Shown: positions 9,110 through 19,149, numbered from the stretch's first letter. The stretch is DNA of 64,000 nucleotides from Marinilabilia rubra (GCF_003121985.1 NZ_QEWP01000004.1:248001-312000), one strand, 5' to 3'. The notes: a model not told the origin generated them from the sequence alone. A program made the numbers and translations.

Positions 9110-9675
9110 TAAGCAGGACAGACAGGGGGGCAGATTTAAATAACCCCGGGCACACCTGCCAGGGGTGAATATATGGATATGATTAGTTTTGAATGAGGCC
9201 AACATCTCATAACCCACTACAATATCCGGAATAGTTGGCCTCTTATCAGGAACGTACAAGAAACATCGAACACTTGAAAAGCCCCCCTCATACAGAAGAA
9301 CCTCCCTGTCGCTGAAAGCGGCGAATCCGAATAACCCTCCCGAATTTGTCGGGACAGGCTCTGGCGAAAGTCCCGGGGATTGGATGGACTATCTCCCCCT
9401 AAGATCCCTGATAAGGGGTCAACATCCTCCAGCTCTTTTGCAGGTCGAGCTCTTTGCATCTTGATCCCTGTCAGTTAACTTAATCAATCAGGAAAAAGGT
9501 ATCATCGATCTTAATTCAACTCTCTTCGATCAACCTACGGTATTCATCCAGGAAGCTCTCGCTTTCCGAATTAGTTGGCCCCTTTCAGGGACCCAGTGCC
9601 GGGAGCATGTTTAACCCCGGGACAGTTGCCCCGGGGTTATTTAAGTTCGCCCCCTGCCTCCCGGCAGGCAAGCTT
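9110..9675. repeat. Inverted-repeat-bounded noncoding block
   Basis: The sequence at 9117-9175 recurs in inverted orientation at ~9602-9663, with an identical 15-mer TTAAATAACCCCGGG and similar flanks (CAGGGGG before, then a GGGGT...AAnATG tail). Each arm also forms its own hairpin (AACCCCGGG/CCCGGGGTT at 9613-9638). Inside, AGTTGGCCTCTTATCAGG (9233) and AGTTGGCCCCTTTCAGGG (9573) are direct near-repeats. No protein-coding frame is convincing. The whole 8555-9828 gap is gene-free. Confidence 0.5.
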
Positions 9676-9828
9676 ATCAGGGACTTGATGGATTAGCCCT
9701 ATTTGTGTCATTCACAAGGTACGTAATCTATAGAAAGAACCTAATTGTTAATATCATCGCAAAACTAAACTACAGCCATAACAAACAATAAAAACCTCAC
9801 ATTTTTCTTAAATCTAATATTTATAAAT

Positions 9829-10749
9829 CTAACGATCTTCTACTCCATTCCACAATTTCATCAAAGAAATTGAACGTCCTGGAATTTCTGTTCTGAAGGC
9901 CTCAATAGCTCCACGATCGGCGACCGTTACATAAACAGTTTTGCCATCTTCTCCCCCAAAGGCCACATTGGTAGGTTTGTCACCTTTCAAAACAACTTCA
10001 CGTATCAGGTCTCCTTCCGGTGATAAAACAGCAACAGTTCCCTTGCTCATTCGTGTAACATACAGGTTGCCTTCAATATCACAGCGCATGCCATCCATGC
10101 CATAATCTTCGAACTTTTTCAGCAACCGCTTATTGGCAACGGTACCATCCTCATTAATGTCATACACCCAAACATTTCGCTGATTGGATTCATTGACATA
10201 CAGATGTTTTTCATCGGGAGAGACCTCTACCCCATTGGTAGTTCCCATCCCTGATTCCAGCAAGGTAAAATTCCCATCCTTATCAATCATCCAAAGATTG
10301 CCTGTACTATTCTCCCAATCAGGGTCGCTGGCATAAATAACACCTTCTGAAGTAATGGCCAGATCGTTGGGTTGGTTCATTTGGTCGTTGTGAGCAAAAA
10401 CACTGATGGTTTTTTCCGGAATATTGATTTGAAGAATATTGTGGTTGGTATAGTCAGCCACCAAAAGCGTATTATTCTTCCAAAAACGGATACCATTCCC
10501 CACGCTTCCTTCTGGTAAATTAACAAACAACTCATGAGTGCCATCGGGCTTAACCAGGCCGATGGTTCCTTTTTGACCGTAATTTACCGCATACAAAACA
10601 CCATCGGTATCCACAGCAGGGCCTTCAGCCCAGGTCATAAATACCGAGTCGGGAGTCACATCATAGCTTTCATAGAAAGGCTTTTGGGCACTTAAACCGG
10701 ATAAGTTTCCGATTAAAAAGCCGACCATTATAAACACTAAATTTTTCAT
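9829..10749 (-). CDS. Exported SMP-30/gluconolactonase/LRE family protein
   Basis: A 306-residue protein with a signal peptide (residues 1-21, ending LSA-Q) and a six-bladed SMP-30 propeller. Typical segments are WAEGPAVDTDGVLYAVNY (~40-57), PNDLAITSEGVIYASDP (~126-142, carrying the metal-binding Asn and Asp), NGVEVSPDEKHLYVNES (~172-188) and DGMRCDIEGNLYVTRM (~219-234, carrying the second Asp). Family members hydrolyse sugar lactones or similar esters using a divalent metal. The substrate here cannot be told from sequence. The gene has no close partner on either side. Confidence 0.85.
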   Translation of the reverse strand: MKNLVFIMVGFLIGNLSGLSAQKPFYESYDVTPDSVFMTWAEGPAVDTDGVLYAVNYGQKGTIGLVKPDGTHELFVNLPEGSVGNGIRFWKNNTLLVADYTNHNILQINIPEKTISVFAHNDQMNQPNDLAITSEGVIYASDPDWENSTGNLWMIDKDGNFTLLESGMGTTNGVEVSPDEKHLYVNESNQRNVWVYDINEDGTVANKRLLKKFEDYGMDGMRCDIEGNLYVTRMSKGTVAVLSPEGDLIREVVLKGDKPTNVAFGGEDGKTVYVTVADRGAIEAFRTEIPGRSISLMKLWNGVEDR

Positions 10750-10819
10750 AGGAAACGTTTTACGAATGATAAGATTTCAAGATTTAAGATTTTTAGATAA
10801 AAGTAGCCCAGCCGCGCGG

Positions 10820-10866
10820 AAGCCGGAAGCTGGAGGCTGGAAGTTAGAAGTTAGAAGCTGGAAACT
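10820..10866. repeat. Degenerate GAAGCTGGA/GAAGTTAGA tandem tract
   Basis: Imperfect ~8-10 bp units (GGAAGCTGGAGGCTGGAAG, then TTAGAAGTTAGAAGCTGG) lie upstream of the SMP-30 gene. A related tract on the other strand occurs near 28970-29030. Nothing else is recognisable in the 10750-11136 gap. Confidence 0.6.
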
Positions 10867-11136
10867 TTCGAAGTTAAGAAATTTTGATTCTTTTTGCGGC
10901 ATATTTAAAAAACTAAGAAAATTATAAAAAACACGTTTTAAATGGTTTATGACTTTACTTAGATAAAAGACTTTTGATATACGTGTATAGTTTCTCAAAG
11001 TACAATGACAGGACCTCTAACAACTTTTGGCTTCCTTCATTTCATCCAAACCAATTAATAAATATCATATCTAAAGAAAACGCCTCATACAGTATTGGCT
11101 TTCTTAAATCTCACATCTAACAATCTAATACTAAAA

Positions 11137-11745
11137 TCATTTATCTTCTTTCAATACCTCAATACCATAAGTCTGCTGAAAGCGCCCGACCAGTGCATCA
11201 AACTTAGATTCACGGACAGATAGTGTCAAACGGCAATCGGCTTCAAACAGCTGGTCTTTCACCCCCAGCCCTTCCTCATCTACAACACGCATCACGGGAT
11301 TCATCATATCATAAGCAAACCGGATAGAAAAAGATTTATCGATGGTACATTCCAAAATTTCAGCCTTACTTAACGCATCAGCGGTAGCAGCTTTATAGGC
11401 CTGAATCAAACCACCGGTCCCCAGTTTTACGCCACCAAAGTAACGAACCACTACCACAAGCACATTGGTCACTTCATGGGAATGAATTTGTCCCAAAATG
11501 GGTTTTCCGGCGGTGCCCGATGGTTCTCCGTCATCGTTCATCCTGAAATTCATACCATCAATCCCCAGTTCCCAGGCAAAGCAATGGTGACGGGCATCGT
11601 GATACTTCTTTTTTATAGCTTCAACATGTTCATTGATTTCATCTTCATTTTGAACCGGCCAGGCAAACGCTAAAAATTTACTGCCTTTTTCTTTAAAAAG
11701 ACCTTCAACGGGATATTTAATGGTTTTATAGGAGTCTGTTTGCAT
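11137..11745 (-). CDS. yigZ: IMPACT/YigZ family protein
   Basis: A 202-residue protein with the UPF0029 (Impact N-terminal) domain at ~15-120 and the DUF1949 domain at ~130-198. Diagnostic motifs are KGSKFLAFAWPV, DARHHCFAWELG, DDGEPSGTAGKPIL and VRYFGGVKLGTGGLIQAY. The family is linked to translation control in eukaryotes (IMPACT), and the bacterial role is unproven. I chose the ATG at 11745 rather than the upstream one at 11787 because homology to the family starts right after it and the extra 14 residues are unconserved-looking. Confidence 0.88.
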   Translation of the reverse strand: MQTDSYKTIKYPVEGLFKEKGSKFLAFAWPVQNEDEINEHVEAIKKKYHDARHHCFAWELGIDGMNFRMNDDGEPSGTAGKPILGQIHSHEVTNVLVVVVRYFGGVKLGTGGLIQAYKAATADALSKAEILECTIDKSFSIRFAYDMMNPVMRVVDEEGLGVKDQLFEADCRLTLSVRESKFDALVGRFQQTYGIEVLKEDK

Positions 11746-11822
11746 TGAATATTTAGATAATGAGATAACCTTGTTCAAAAGTAACAAAATCCACCAAGTT
11801 AATCAACCAGGATGCGACCAAT

Positions 11823-11858
11823 AAAAACCCCGGCCGGAGTATTAACTCATGGCCGGGG
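11823..11858 (-). terminator. Intrinsic terminator of the NAD(P)H oxidoreductase gene
   Basis: The perfect stem CCCCGGCC/GGCCGGGG, with a 15-nt loop, is followed on the minus strand by TTTTTAT. It lies 27 bp past the stop at 11885. Confidence 0.88.
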
Positions 11859-11884
11859 CAACTGATTATTCCGAAAAATTATAA

Positions 11885-12505
11885 TTACCTGGTTACCACA
11901 TCCACTACTTCTTCATCTAATAAAACGGTTTTATAAAAGCCAAGTGCTTCTTCAATGTATTTGTTTTTCATTTCGGGTGAAGACGTTGGAATTCTGGGGT
12001 AAAACAGATGCCCTGCTACTTCAATTCCGCAAAAGCCAAACACTTCCTGCCCGTGAATTTGACGGAAAGCCTTTAAAATCCCCTTATTTTCATAATCTTC
12101 CACTGAGTTTCCCATAGAGGTATGTAGAAACACCTTTTTGTCTTTCAGCAATCCCTCTGGCCCGTTCTCTGTGATTTTGAAAGCAAATCCCTGAGTCAAA
12201 ACACGGTCAAAATAGCCTTTCAAAACTGCAGGAAAACTCCCCCACCACAAAGGATACACCAATGAGATAAAATCTGACTCCCCCAGAAGTTTTTGTTCTT
12301 TGGCAATATCTTCAGGAATACGTCCCTCTTTAATCTGAGCTAAATCTTCGGATGTGAGTACCGGATCAAAATCCAGATCGTACAAATTCCGCACTACCAC
12401 ATCCACGTCATTGTGTTCGCTGTCTTTTGACAGAGCATCCACCAATGCGTTGCTGAAACTATCTTTTGATGGATGTGCGCTTATAATTAAATGTTGCATA
12501 AACAA
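11885..12505 (-). CDS. Flavodoxin-fold NAD(P)H-dependent oxidoreductase (quinone reductase type)
   Basis: A 206-residue protein of the NQO1/MdaB/KefF-like fold. The N-terminal LIISAHPSKDSFSNAL (~6-21) matches the FMN/FAD phosphate loop, and YPLWWGSFPAVLKGYFDRV (~82-100) is the characteristic flavin-binding segment of quinone reductases. It probably reduces quinones with NAD(P)H in the cytoplasm. It is a single-gene unit with its own terminator. Met1 and Met3 are both possible starts. Confidence 0.85.
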   Translation of the reverse strand: MFMQHLIISAHPSKDSFSNALVDALSKDSEHNDVDVVVRNLYDLDFDPVLTSEDLAQIKEGRIPEDIAKEQKLLGESDFISLVYPLWWGSFPAVLKGYFDRVLTQGFAFKITENGPEGLLKDKKVFLHTSMGNSVEDYENKGILKAFRQIHGQEVFGFCGIEVAGHLFYPRIPTSSPEMKNKYIEEALGFYKTVLLDEEVVDVVTR

Positions 12506-12662
12506 TCTTCTTTTTTATTCTTAAACACATTACAAAAGTAAAAGTTTAGTTTTAATTAGAATAATTCTAAATAATAAAGTTTCTCAAAAAATGTTGCAGC
12601 CACGGAAAAAGAAAGCTCCTGCTTAAACAGCATTTATCTTCAAATATTATTGTGGATTTTGC

Positions 12663-12670
12663 TATTTTTG
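12663..12670 (+). promoter_or_regulatory. -7 box upstream of the SNF2 helicase gene
   Basis: TATTTTTG fits TAnnTTTG and would give a leader of about 30 nt before the ATG at 12707. No matching -33 box is visible. Confidence 0.5.
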
Positions 12671-12706
12671 TTGGTTTTGAGAACTTCAAAAGAACAAAAA
12701 TAAGAT

Positions 12707-15643
12707 ATGCATTCATTCATTGTCGTATTTACGAATCGCCTGAATATAGGCCTCGCAGCCATTCCATACCATGCTGTTTTTCACCAAAACAGCCCCATTG
12801 AATTATTGGAGCACGTTACCCTTGAGCATTTTAAGGAAAATCCTGACATCTATTCTGAGGACCAAAAAGACATTATTAAGCTATTGCATTCTATATCAGA
12901 CAAGGAATTGTTCAAAAAATTCAGTCGGGAAAGCAATCTCAGAGAATTTAAAAACAATATCCCCCCTGATCTCCTAAATGATCGAATCAGGCCCTACATC
13001 GAAAAAGTGATGTACAACCTCGTTCTATTAATTGCCAATTCCAAAGTGCCTGTTTATTTTAAACACACCGGTTACAGTAATCTTTATCCTTCGGATGAAC
13101 TAAAAATTCCGTCCTCTCCCTGCAAACCAATATTCAGTGTAAATATTGAAGAAAATGAGATGACATACAGCCTGAAATTCAAGCAGGGAGCGGATCTTTT
13201 TACTTTTCACAACAAGGAGCCCGAAATTATTTGCCATGATCCCGCAGTCATCAAAACCGGACAAAAACTCTATTATTTCCTTAGTTTCGACAGCGGGAAG
13301 CTCAAGCCGTTTAAGGACAAGGAGTACATTCACCTGCGCAGCGAAAAGGCTATAGACACTTACATGGAGAAGTTTATTGCCACTATAGTGGAGCGATTTG
13401 AGGTGCAGGGCAGCGGATTTACCATTGAGAATATTGACGACCGGCCTACCACCTCCCTTCATCTGGAAAAAGATCTTGCTCTCAGACCAGTCTTAAGGTT
13501 TAAGTTTACTTACGGACACCGAACAGTATCGCCCAACCGCAAAACGAGTGTTTTTGTAGACCTAATAAAAGAAAACGGACATTATACATTCCGCCGCTTC
13601 CCCCGGGATTTTGAAACTGAAAAACTGGTTTTCAATTTATTGGAAGAAAGCGGCCTGACCTTGATGGATGGTATGTCATTTGCACACCCCCATGACATAG
13701 AATCCGGAACTGTATCTGGCCCGGATAACCTTATAGAATGGATCAGAGATCACAAAAGACTATTAGATGAGTACAAGATCCGCCCCGTTCTGCATAATGA
13801 CGATGACACTCAATTCAACCTATCTCCTGCAAAAATAATAATTGAGACTTCAGATGAAGACATGGATTGGTTTGACATAAATAGTGTCATTGAAATTCCG
13901 CCCCATAAAATCCCATTCGCCAGGTTCAGAAGGAATATTCTCAATGGCGATCGCAGGTTCAAACTTCCCGATGGTGCTATTTTTATAATTCCCCGGTCAT
14001 GGTTTACCAGGTTTACCGATTTATTCAATTTTGGGAAAACTGTGGAAGATGAAATAAAGCTACCCAAAACATATTACCACCTTCTTGACGAAATCCAGGA
14101 AGATAAATCACGGGCCAAATCGGAGCTACCGGATATAAAGGAGTTTGAGAAAACCCCGCTGCCCGAGGGTTTGAATGCCACATTACGCCCCTACCAGATT
14201 GAGGGGTTCCACTGGATGCAGTTCCTAAAAGAAAACCGGTTTGGGGGAATACTGGCTGATGACATGGGACTGGGAAAAACGCTGCAAACCATCACTCTTT
14301 TACTGAAGGCCTATTCCTCCGGGAATTCGCATGAAGACAAAGGCCCGGAAGGACAACTTTCAATTTTTGATTCCAATATTGATGGTTTCAACAAAAGTGG
14401 CCTGGCCCCGGCGCTGATTGTCATGCCCACTTCCCTGATACACAACTGGGATAATGAGATTAAAAAGTTTGCACCGTCCCTGAAAACATATATTTACACA
14501 GGGACGAACAGAGCAAAATCCAAAGATCTCTGGAAAATTCTCCGCCATTACCATGTGGTCATTACCACCTACGGTATTTTACGCAATGATGTGGAATATT
14601 TTACACAAATGCAGTGGGAATACCTCATTTTGGATGAAAGTCAGAATATCAAAAACCCGGCTTCCAAGGGCTATGAGGCCGTAAGTCAGATAAATGCCGC
14701 TCATCACCTGGCCCTTACCGGTACCCCCATCGAAAATTCCCTTACAGATTTGTGGGCACAAATGAATTTTGTTAACAGAGGTATTCTCAAGTCGCTCAAT
14801 TTCTTCAAGAAATATTACGAAACACCTATTTCCAAAAACAAGAATGAGGAGAAATCAGAGCATCTGCAAAAGATCATAAACCCCTTTCTGCTGAGGCGCA
14901 CCAAAGAAATGGTAGCCAAAGACCTTCCTCCTGTCATGGAACAGGTAATCTATTGCGACATGTCACCTGAGCAAAAAGAGATCTACGATCAGGAAAAGTC
15001 GGGCATTCGCAACAATCTGTTAGACTCCATACAGGATATGCGCAAAAATGAACAGGCGATTCTTGCATTGCAGGCTCTTACAAGACTTCGACAGCTTGCC
15101 AACCACCCGGCGATGCTTGATCCGGAATTTAAAGGTACTTCCGGCAAGTTCGACCAAATGATGGAATCTTTGGAAAGCATTATCTCAGAGCACCACCATG
15201 TCCTGGTATTCAGCTCGTTTGTCAAAGACCTGGAACTAATGGAGGCCGAATTACAAAAGAGAAAAATAGCATATGCTAAACTGATTGGTTCCACTCAAAA
15301 CAGAGATAAAGTGATAGATCGCTTTAACAAAGATGACAGCGTAAAAGTCTTCCTTATCTCACTGAAAGCGGGTGGTGTCGGGCTCAACCTCACCAAAGCA
15401 GATTATGTATTCATGCTCAATCCCTGGTGGAATCCGGCTGCCGAAGCACAGGCCATTAACCGTGCACACCGCATCGGACAGACTCGTAACGTATTTGTTT
15501 ACAGATTTATCTCCACCGAGACAATTGAAGAAAAAATAGCTCTTTTGCAGGATCGTAAAAACAAACTGGCAGAAGCATTCGTTAACACAACAAACCCTCT
15601 GAGCCAGATGAGCACAGAGGAAATAAGAGAATTATTCAGCTAA
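12707..15643 (+). CDS. SNF2-family DEAD/DEAH-box helicase (RapA/HepA-like)
   Basis: A 978-residue protein. Residues 1-~480 form a bacterial SNF2 N-terminal region. The SNF2 ATPase follows: the Q-like LRPYQIEGFHWMQFL (~498), Walker A DDMGLGKT (~518-525), motif Ia ALIVMPTSLIHNW, Walker B as DESQ (~645), and motif III LTGTPIENS. The C-terminal helicase lobe (~800-940) contains LKAGGVGLNLTKADYV and the motif VI AHRIGQ near residue 924. This is an ATP-driven double-stranded DNA translocase; bacterial members include the RNA-polymerase recycling factor RapA. The gene is complete and monocistronic. The precise role is inferred. Confidence 0.9.
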   Translation: MHSFIVVFTNRLNIGLAAIPYHAVFHQNSPIELLEHVTLEHFKENPDIYSEDQKDIIKLLHSISDKELFKKFSRESNLREFKNNIPPDLLNDRIRPYIEKVMYNLVLLIANSKVPVYFKHTGYSNLYPSDELKIPSSPCKPIFSVNIEENEMTYSLKFKQGADLFTFHNKEPEIICHDPAVIKTGQKLYYFLSFDSGKLKPFKDKEYIHLRSEKAIDTYMEKFIATIVERFEVQGSGFTIENIDDRPTTSLHLEKDLALRPVLRFKFTYGHRTVSPNRKTSVFVDLIKENGHYTFRRFPRDFETEKLVFNLLEESGLTLMDGMSFAHPHDIESGTVSGPDNLIEWIRDHKRLLDEYKIRPVLHNDDDTQFNLSPAKIIIETSDEDMDWFDINSVIEIPPHKIPFARFRRNILNGDRRFKLPDGAIFIIPRSWFTRFTDLFNFGKTVEDEIKLPKTYYHLLDEIQEDKSRAKSELPDIKEFEKTPLPEGLNATLRPYQIEGFHWMQFLKENRFGGILADDMGLGKTLQTITLLLKAYSSGNSHEDKGPEGQLSIFDSNIDGFNKSGLAPALIVMPTSLIHNWDNEIKKFAPSLKTYIYTGTNRAKSKDLWKILRHYHVVITTYGILRNDVEYFTQMQWEYLILDESQNIKNPASKGYEAVSQINAAHHLALTGTPIENSLTDLWAQMNFVNRGILKSLNFFKKYYETPISKNKNEEKSEHLQKIINPFLLRRTKEMVAKDLPPVMEQVIYCDMSPEQKEIYDQEKSGIRNNLLDSIQDMRKNEQAILALQALTRLRQLANHPAMLDPEFKGTSGKFDQMMESLESIISEHHHVLVFSSFVKDLELMEAELQKRKIAYAKLIGSTQNRDKVIDRFNKDDSVKVFLISLKAGGVGLNLTKADYVFMLNPWWNPAAEAQAINRAHRIGQTRNVFVYRFISTETIEEKIALLQDRKNKLAEAFVNTTNPLSQMSTEEIRELFS

Positions 15644-15681
15644 TCCGCCAATAAGGCACCATTTTTGAGTAAGAAAAATCA

Positions 15682-15760
15682 GTAGATCGTTAGATTTTTA
15701 GATACCTGCCTGACGGCAGTCAGGAAAGATGTAAGATAATTCGTACAATCCTGATATTCT
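15682..15760 (+). repeat. Dispersed hairpin repeat, copy 2
   Basis: This is a copy of the element at 7504-7583, with an identical core CCTGCCTGACGGCAGTCAGG followed by AAAGATGTAAGAT. It lies between the SNF2 gene and the head-GIN gene. A second conserved word, TTTAACGGAGTATTG, occurs downstream at 15817-15831 and also downstream of copy 3. Confidence 0.85.
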
Positions 15761-15861
15761 GAATCTCAACAAACAATTTTTAATATAAACAGTTAATTTG
15801 CAGTGCATTGCAAACATTTAACGGAGTATTGAATAATATTACAATCATAAAATTTTTGAAC

Positions 15862-16557
15862 ATGAAGCGATTACTTGTATTCATGGTAGCCATAGCTGCC
15901 TCTTTTTCCATGCTTGCTCAGGAAAATGACAAAAACATTAATAAAGAGACCAGAAACATCAAGGAATTTGATAAAATAAAGGTCACGCGTGGCATCAATG
16001 TTACACTGATAAAGGGTGAGGAACCCAAAGCCGAAATAAACATTGTCAATGCCCCTGCTTCTGATGTTATTATCGAAAATGATCAGAATGAGTTGGAAGT
16101 AAAAATGAGAACGCGCATTTATGACGATGTTTCCGTTCAGGTTTATGTAACTTACACCAAAGATGTTCGTGAAATAACTCTTGGTTCGGGTGGTTCGATT
16201 GACAATGAAGGTGTCATGACCGGCAAAATTCTGGTTCTGGATTCGGGACTGGACAGTGTCATTGACCTGAATGTGGATATGGAAGACATTGAAGCTTCCG
16301 TTTCTGCTGCAAGAATTACCATGGAAGGGTATGTTAAATCGCTTGAGGTGAAAGCCAGCACCGGAGGCAAATTTCAGGGCCAAAATCTTGAAGCGAAAAA
16401 AGCATATGTGACTGCCAATACCGGAGGAATTGTCACTGTAAAAGCCTCAGAACTTTTAAATGCAAAAGCAGCAACTGGTGGTACTGTAGAGTATCTGGGA
16501 GAACCTCAAAAACTGGATGTCAAAGAAACTTTTGGCGGAAACGTGGAGAAGATTTAA
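15862..16557 (+). CDS. Exported head-GIN domain (DUF2807) protein
   Basis: A 231-residue protein with a signal peptide (MKRLLVFMVAIAASFSMLAQ) followed by a DUF2807/putative auto-transporter adhesin head-GIN domain. The head begins NIKEFDKIKVTRGINVTLIK. The repetitive beta-helix-like region contains GGSIDNEGVMTGKILVL, KASTGGKFQGQNLEAKK and NTGGIVTVKA. The function is unknown; it is common in Bacteroidota as an envelope protein. I placed the start at 15862 because the signal peptide begins there; an in-frame ATG at 15808 would add 18 residues in front of it. Confidence 0.85.
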   Translation: MKRLLVFMVAIAASFSMLAQENDKNINKETRNIKEFDKIKVTRGINVTLIKGEEPKAEINIVNAPASDVIIENDQNELEVKMRTRIYDDVSVQVYVTYTKDVREITLGSGGSIDNEGVMTGKILVLDSGLDSVIDLNVDMEDIEASVSAARITMEGYVKSLEVKASTGGKFQGQNLEAKKAYVTANTGGIVTVKASELLNAKAATGGTVEYLGEPQKLDVKETFGGNVEKI

Positions 16558-16794
16558 AGGAAAAGGAAGGTATTTGGCGCAAGATATTAAGTGCGGGGAG
16601 CCAAGTGCATAGAGCATGGAACTGAAAGCAATTTGCTCAGCATGTGAGCATGCACACTATTGCCAGTTATTTCCAAAAAAATTATAACACTAAACTATAT
16701 AAGCAGGCTTCCCCATCAATAAAAATATATTACCGAACTGATCACTGACTACCGACCACTAATTTCAGATTACTAATCACCGAAAACAGAATAC

Positions 16795-16835
16795 AAAAAA
16801 ACCGGACAGCCTTTTAAGGAATGTCCGGTTTTTTT
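16795..16835. terminator. Bidirectional terminator between head-GIN gene and folD
   Basis: The stem AACCGGACA/TGTCCGGTT is flanked by an A run and a T run, so it can act on both strands. It ends 18 bp from the folD stop and probably serves folD on the minus strand. Confidence 0.88.
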
Positions 16836-16852
16836 ACTTATAGGAGGAATTT

Positions 16853-17728
16853 TTACATCCTGTTTTTAGCTGCTTGCAGCGTGTTTATCAGCAAGGATGC
16901 ACGAGTCATAGGCCCAACACCACCCGGAACAGGAGTTATGAAACTACATTTGGGTGAAACTTCATCAAAAACGACATCACCGGTAAGTTTAAATCCTGAC
17001 TTAGTTTTATCAGAAGGCAAGCGAGTAGTTCCCACATCAATCACCACGGCACCTTCTTTCACCATGTCTGCTTTCACAAATCCGGGGCTACCGAGAGCAG
17101 CAATCAGAATATCAGCCTGCTGACAAATCTCTTTCAGATTTTGAGTACGGCTGTGACAAACAGTAACAGTGGCATTACCGGGCTCTCCTTTCAATGAAAG
17201 CAAGATACTCATCGGACGGCCCACAATATTGCTACGTCCCAAAACCACCACATGCTTTCCGGAAGTTTCAATTTTGTGCCTTTTGATCAACTCAATAATT
17301 CCCTGAGGGGTTGCAGACACAAATGCCGGAAGCCCCATTGCCATTTGTCCTACATTCTGCGGATGAAAGCCATCCACATCTTTTTTAGGATCAATTGCCA
17401 GTGTTATTTTTTCTTCAGAAACATGGTTTGGAAGTGGCAACTGTACAATAAAACCGTCTACTGAATCATCATTGTTAAGATCGGTCACACACTTCAGCAA
17501 CTCCTCTTCAGTAACATCATCTTCGTAACGGATCAGTGAAGACTTGAACCCCACCTCTTCACAATCCTTTATTTTATAGGCTACATAACTTTCACTCCCA
17601 CCATCGTGTCCTACCAGAACCGCCACCAAATGGGGTTCACGAATGCCATCAGCCTTCATTTTTTTAACATCCTCAGCAATCTCTTCTTTAATGCTGCGGG
17701 CAGTTGCTTTTCCGTCGAGTAGTTGCAT
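16853..17728 (-). CDS. folD: Bifunctional methylenetetrahydrofolate dehydrogenase/cyclohydrolase
   Basis: A 291-residue FolD that interconverts 5,10-methylene-, methenyl- and 10-formyl-THF in one-carbon metabolism. Visible motifs: the catalytic region [16 protein letters not shown] (Tyr and Lys, ~50-66), [13 protein letters not shown] (~96-108), [16 protein letters not shown] (~113-128), the NADP-binding [17 protein letters not shown] (~161-177) and the C-terminal [16 protein letters not shown]. Full length. It follows ffh on the same strand, but a terminator lies between them, so it may have its own weak promoter or depend on read-through. Confidence 0.97.
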   Translation of the reverse strand: MQLLDGKATARSIKEEIAEDVKKMKADGIREPHLVAVLVGHDGGSESYVAYKIKDCEEVGFKSSLIRYEDDVTEEELLKCVTDLNNDDSVDGFIVQLPLPNHVSEEKITLAIDPKKDVDGFHPQNVGQMAMGLPAFVSATPQGIIELIKRHKIETSGKHVVVLGRSNIVGRPMSILLSLKGEPGNATVTVCHSRTQNLKEICQQADILIAALGSPGFVKADMVKEGAVVIDVGTTRLPSDKTKSGFKLTGDVVFDEVSPKCSFITPVPGGVGPMTRASLLINTLQAAKNRM

Positions 17729-17749
17729 AGATTTTTGGTTTTAAAGCAA

Positions 17750-17783
17750 AAAGGAGAAGTCGTATCGCACGGCTTCTCCTTTC
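17750..17783 (-). terminator. Intrinsic terminator of ffh
   Basis: The stem GGAGAAGCCGT/ACGACTTCTCC (one G-U pair, 5-nt loop) is followed on the minus strand by TTTTT. It lies 10 bp past the ffh stop. Confidence 0.9.
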
Positions 17784-17792
17784 TAATATTTT

Positions 17793-19124
17793 TTATTTTC
17801 CCATCGGGAAATTGCTCATCATTTTCGAGAGGTTTTTGCCTTGCGTCATCATTCGCATGGCCTTACGGGTGTCCTCAAACTGCTTCATCAGGCGGTTGAC
17901 ATCCTGAATGGATGTTCCACTACCTGCGGCAATTCGTTTACGCCGGCTGCCATTAATTAAACCGGGCTGTTGACGCTCCTCCGGAGTCATGGAAGAAATA
18001 ATGGCTTCAACACCTTTAAAGGCATCATCATCAATATCAACGTTCTTAAGCATCTTGCCCATTCCGGGAATCATGCCTGCCAGATCTTTCAGATTACCCA
18101 TCTTCTTAATCTGCTTGATCTGCCCAACAAAATCATCGAAGTTAAATTGATTCTTGGCAATCTTTTTCTGAAGCTTTTGGGCTTCATCAGCATCGTACTG
18201 TTCCTGGGCTTTTTCAACAAGTGAAACGATGTCACCCATTCCCAGGATACGGTCTGCCATACGTGAAGGGTGGAATACATCCAGTGCATCCATCTTCTCA
18301 CCCATACCCACAAACTTGATGGGCTTATCCACAACACTGCGGATAGAAATGGCAGCACCACCACGGGTATCACCATCCAACTTGGTAAGCACAACACCGT
18401 CATAATCCAGTCGCTGGTTAAATTCTTTAGCTGTATTAACCGCATCCTGACCGGTCATGGCATCCACTACAAACAAAGTTTCGTGTGGCTTAACGGCTTT
18501 CTTGATAGCGGAAATCTCATTCATCATTTCCTCATCAATTGCCAAACGCCCCGCAGTATCAATTATGACTAAATCATGACCTTTAGACTTGGCCTCTTTG
18601 ATTCCATCCTGAGCCAGTTTCACCGGATTGGTATTGCCCTCTTCAGTGTAAACAGGTACTCCGATTTGCTCTCCCAGCACCTGAAGCTGGTTAATCGCCG
18701 CCGGTCGGTAAACGTCACCTGCAACCAATAATGGACTCTTACCTCGCTTACTTTTAATGAAATTGGCCAGCTTACCGGTAAAAGTGGTTTTACCGGATCC
18801 CTGCAAGCCGGAAATGAGAATAACTGCCGGATTACCATTCAACTCAATATCGGTAGATGAACCGCCCATCAGCTCGGCCAGCTCGTCATGCACGATTTTT
18901 ACCATCATTTGCTGAGGCTTAACAGCTGTCAACACATCCTGGCCCAGTGCTTTTTCTTTTACTTGTTCGGTAAAATTCTTGGCCGTTTTGAAGTTAACGT
19001 CCGCATCGAGCAAGGCACGACGAATATCTTTAAGGGTCTCAGCAACGTTTATTTCCGTGATTGACCCCTGACCTTTTAGTATCTTAAACGACCGTTCCAG
19101 TCTTTCCGATAGATTCTCAAACAT
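17793..19124 (-). CDS. ffh: Signal recognition particle GTPase
   Basis: A 443-residue Ffh/SRP54. Domains in order: N helical bundle (1-~85); G domain with P-loop GLQGSGKTT (~107-115), DTAGR (~189) and TKLDGD (~247-252); and a methionine-rich M domain (~300-443) with GMIPGM, RRKRIAAGSGTSIQDVNRL and a C-terminal Met-rich tail. It binds signal peptides and 4.5S RNA and delivers ribosomes to FtsY. No SRP RNA gene is seen nearby. Confidence 0.97.
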   Translation of the reverse strand: MFENLSERLERSFKILKGQGSITEINVAETLKDIRRALLDADVNFKTAKNFTEQVKEKALGQDVLTAVKPQQMMVKIVHDELAELMGGSSTDIELNGNPAVILISGLQGSGKTTFTGKLANFIKSKRGKSPLLVAGDVYRPAAINQLQVLGEQIGVPVYTEEGNTNPVKLAQDGIKEAKSKGHDLVIIDTAGRLAIDEEMMNEISAIKKAVKPHETLFVVDAMTGQDAVNTAKEFNQRLDYDGVVLTKLDGDTRGGAAISIRSVVDKPIKFVGMGEKMDALDVFHPSRMADRILGMGDIVSLVEKAQEQYDADEAQKLQKKIAKNQFNFDDFVGQIKQIKKMGNLKDLAGMIPGMGKMLKNVDIDDDAFKGVEAIISSMTPEERQQPGLINGSRRKRIAAGSGTSIQDVNRLMKQFEDTRKAMRMMTQGKNLSKMMSNFPMGK

Positions 19125-19149
19125 CCTTCTTCAGGTTTTAATTTTGCTG

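Noticed and set aside
9217-9459. 80-codon minus-strand open frame in the gene desert
   Set aside because: It lies inside the repeat block and has no domain, signal peptide or promoter.
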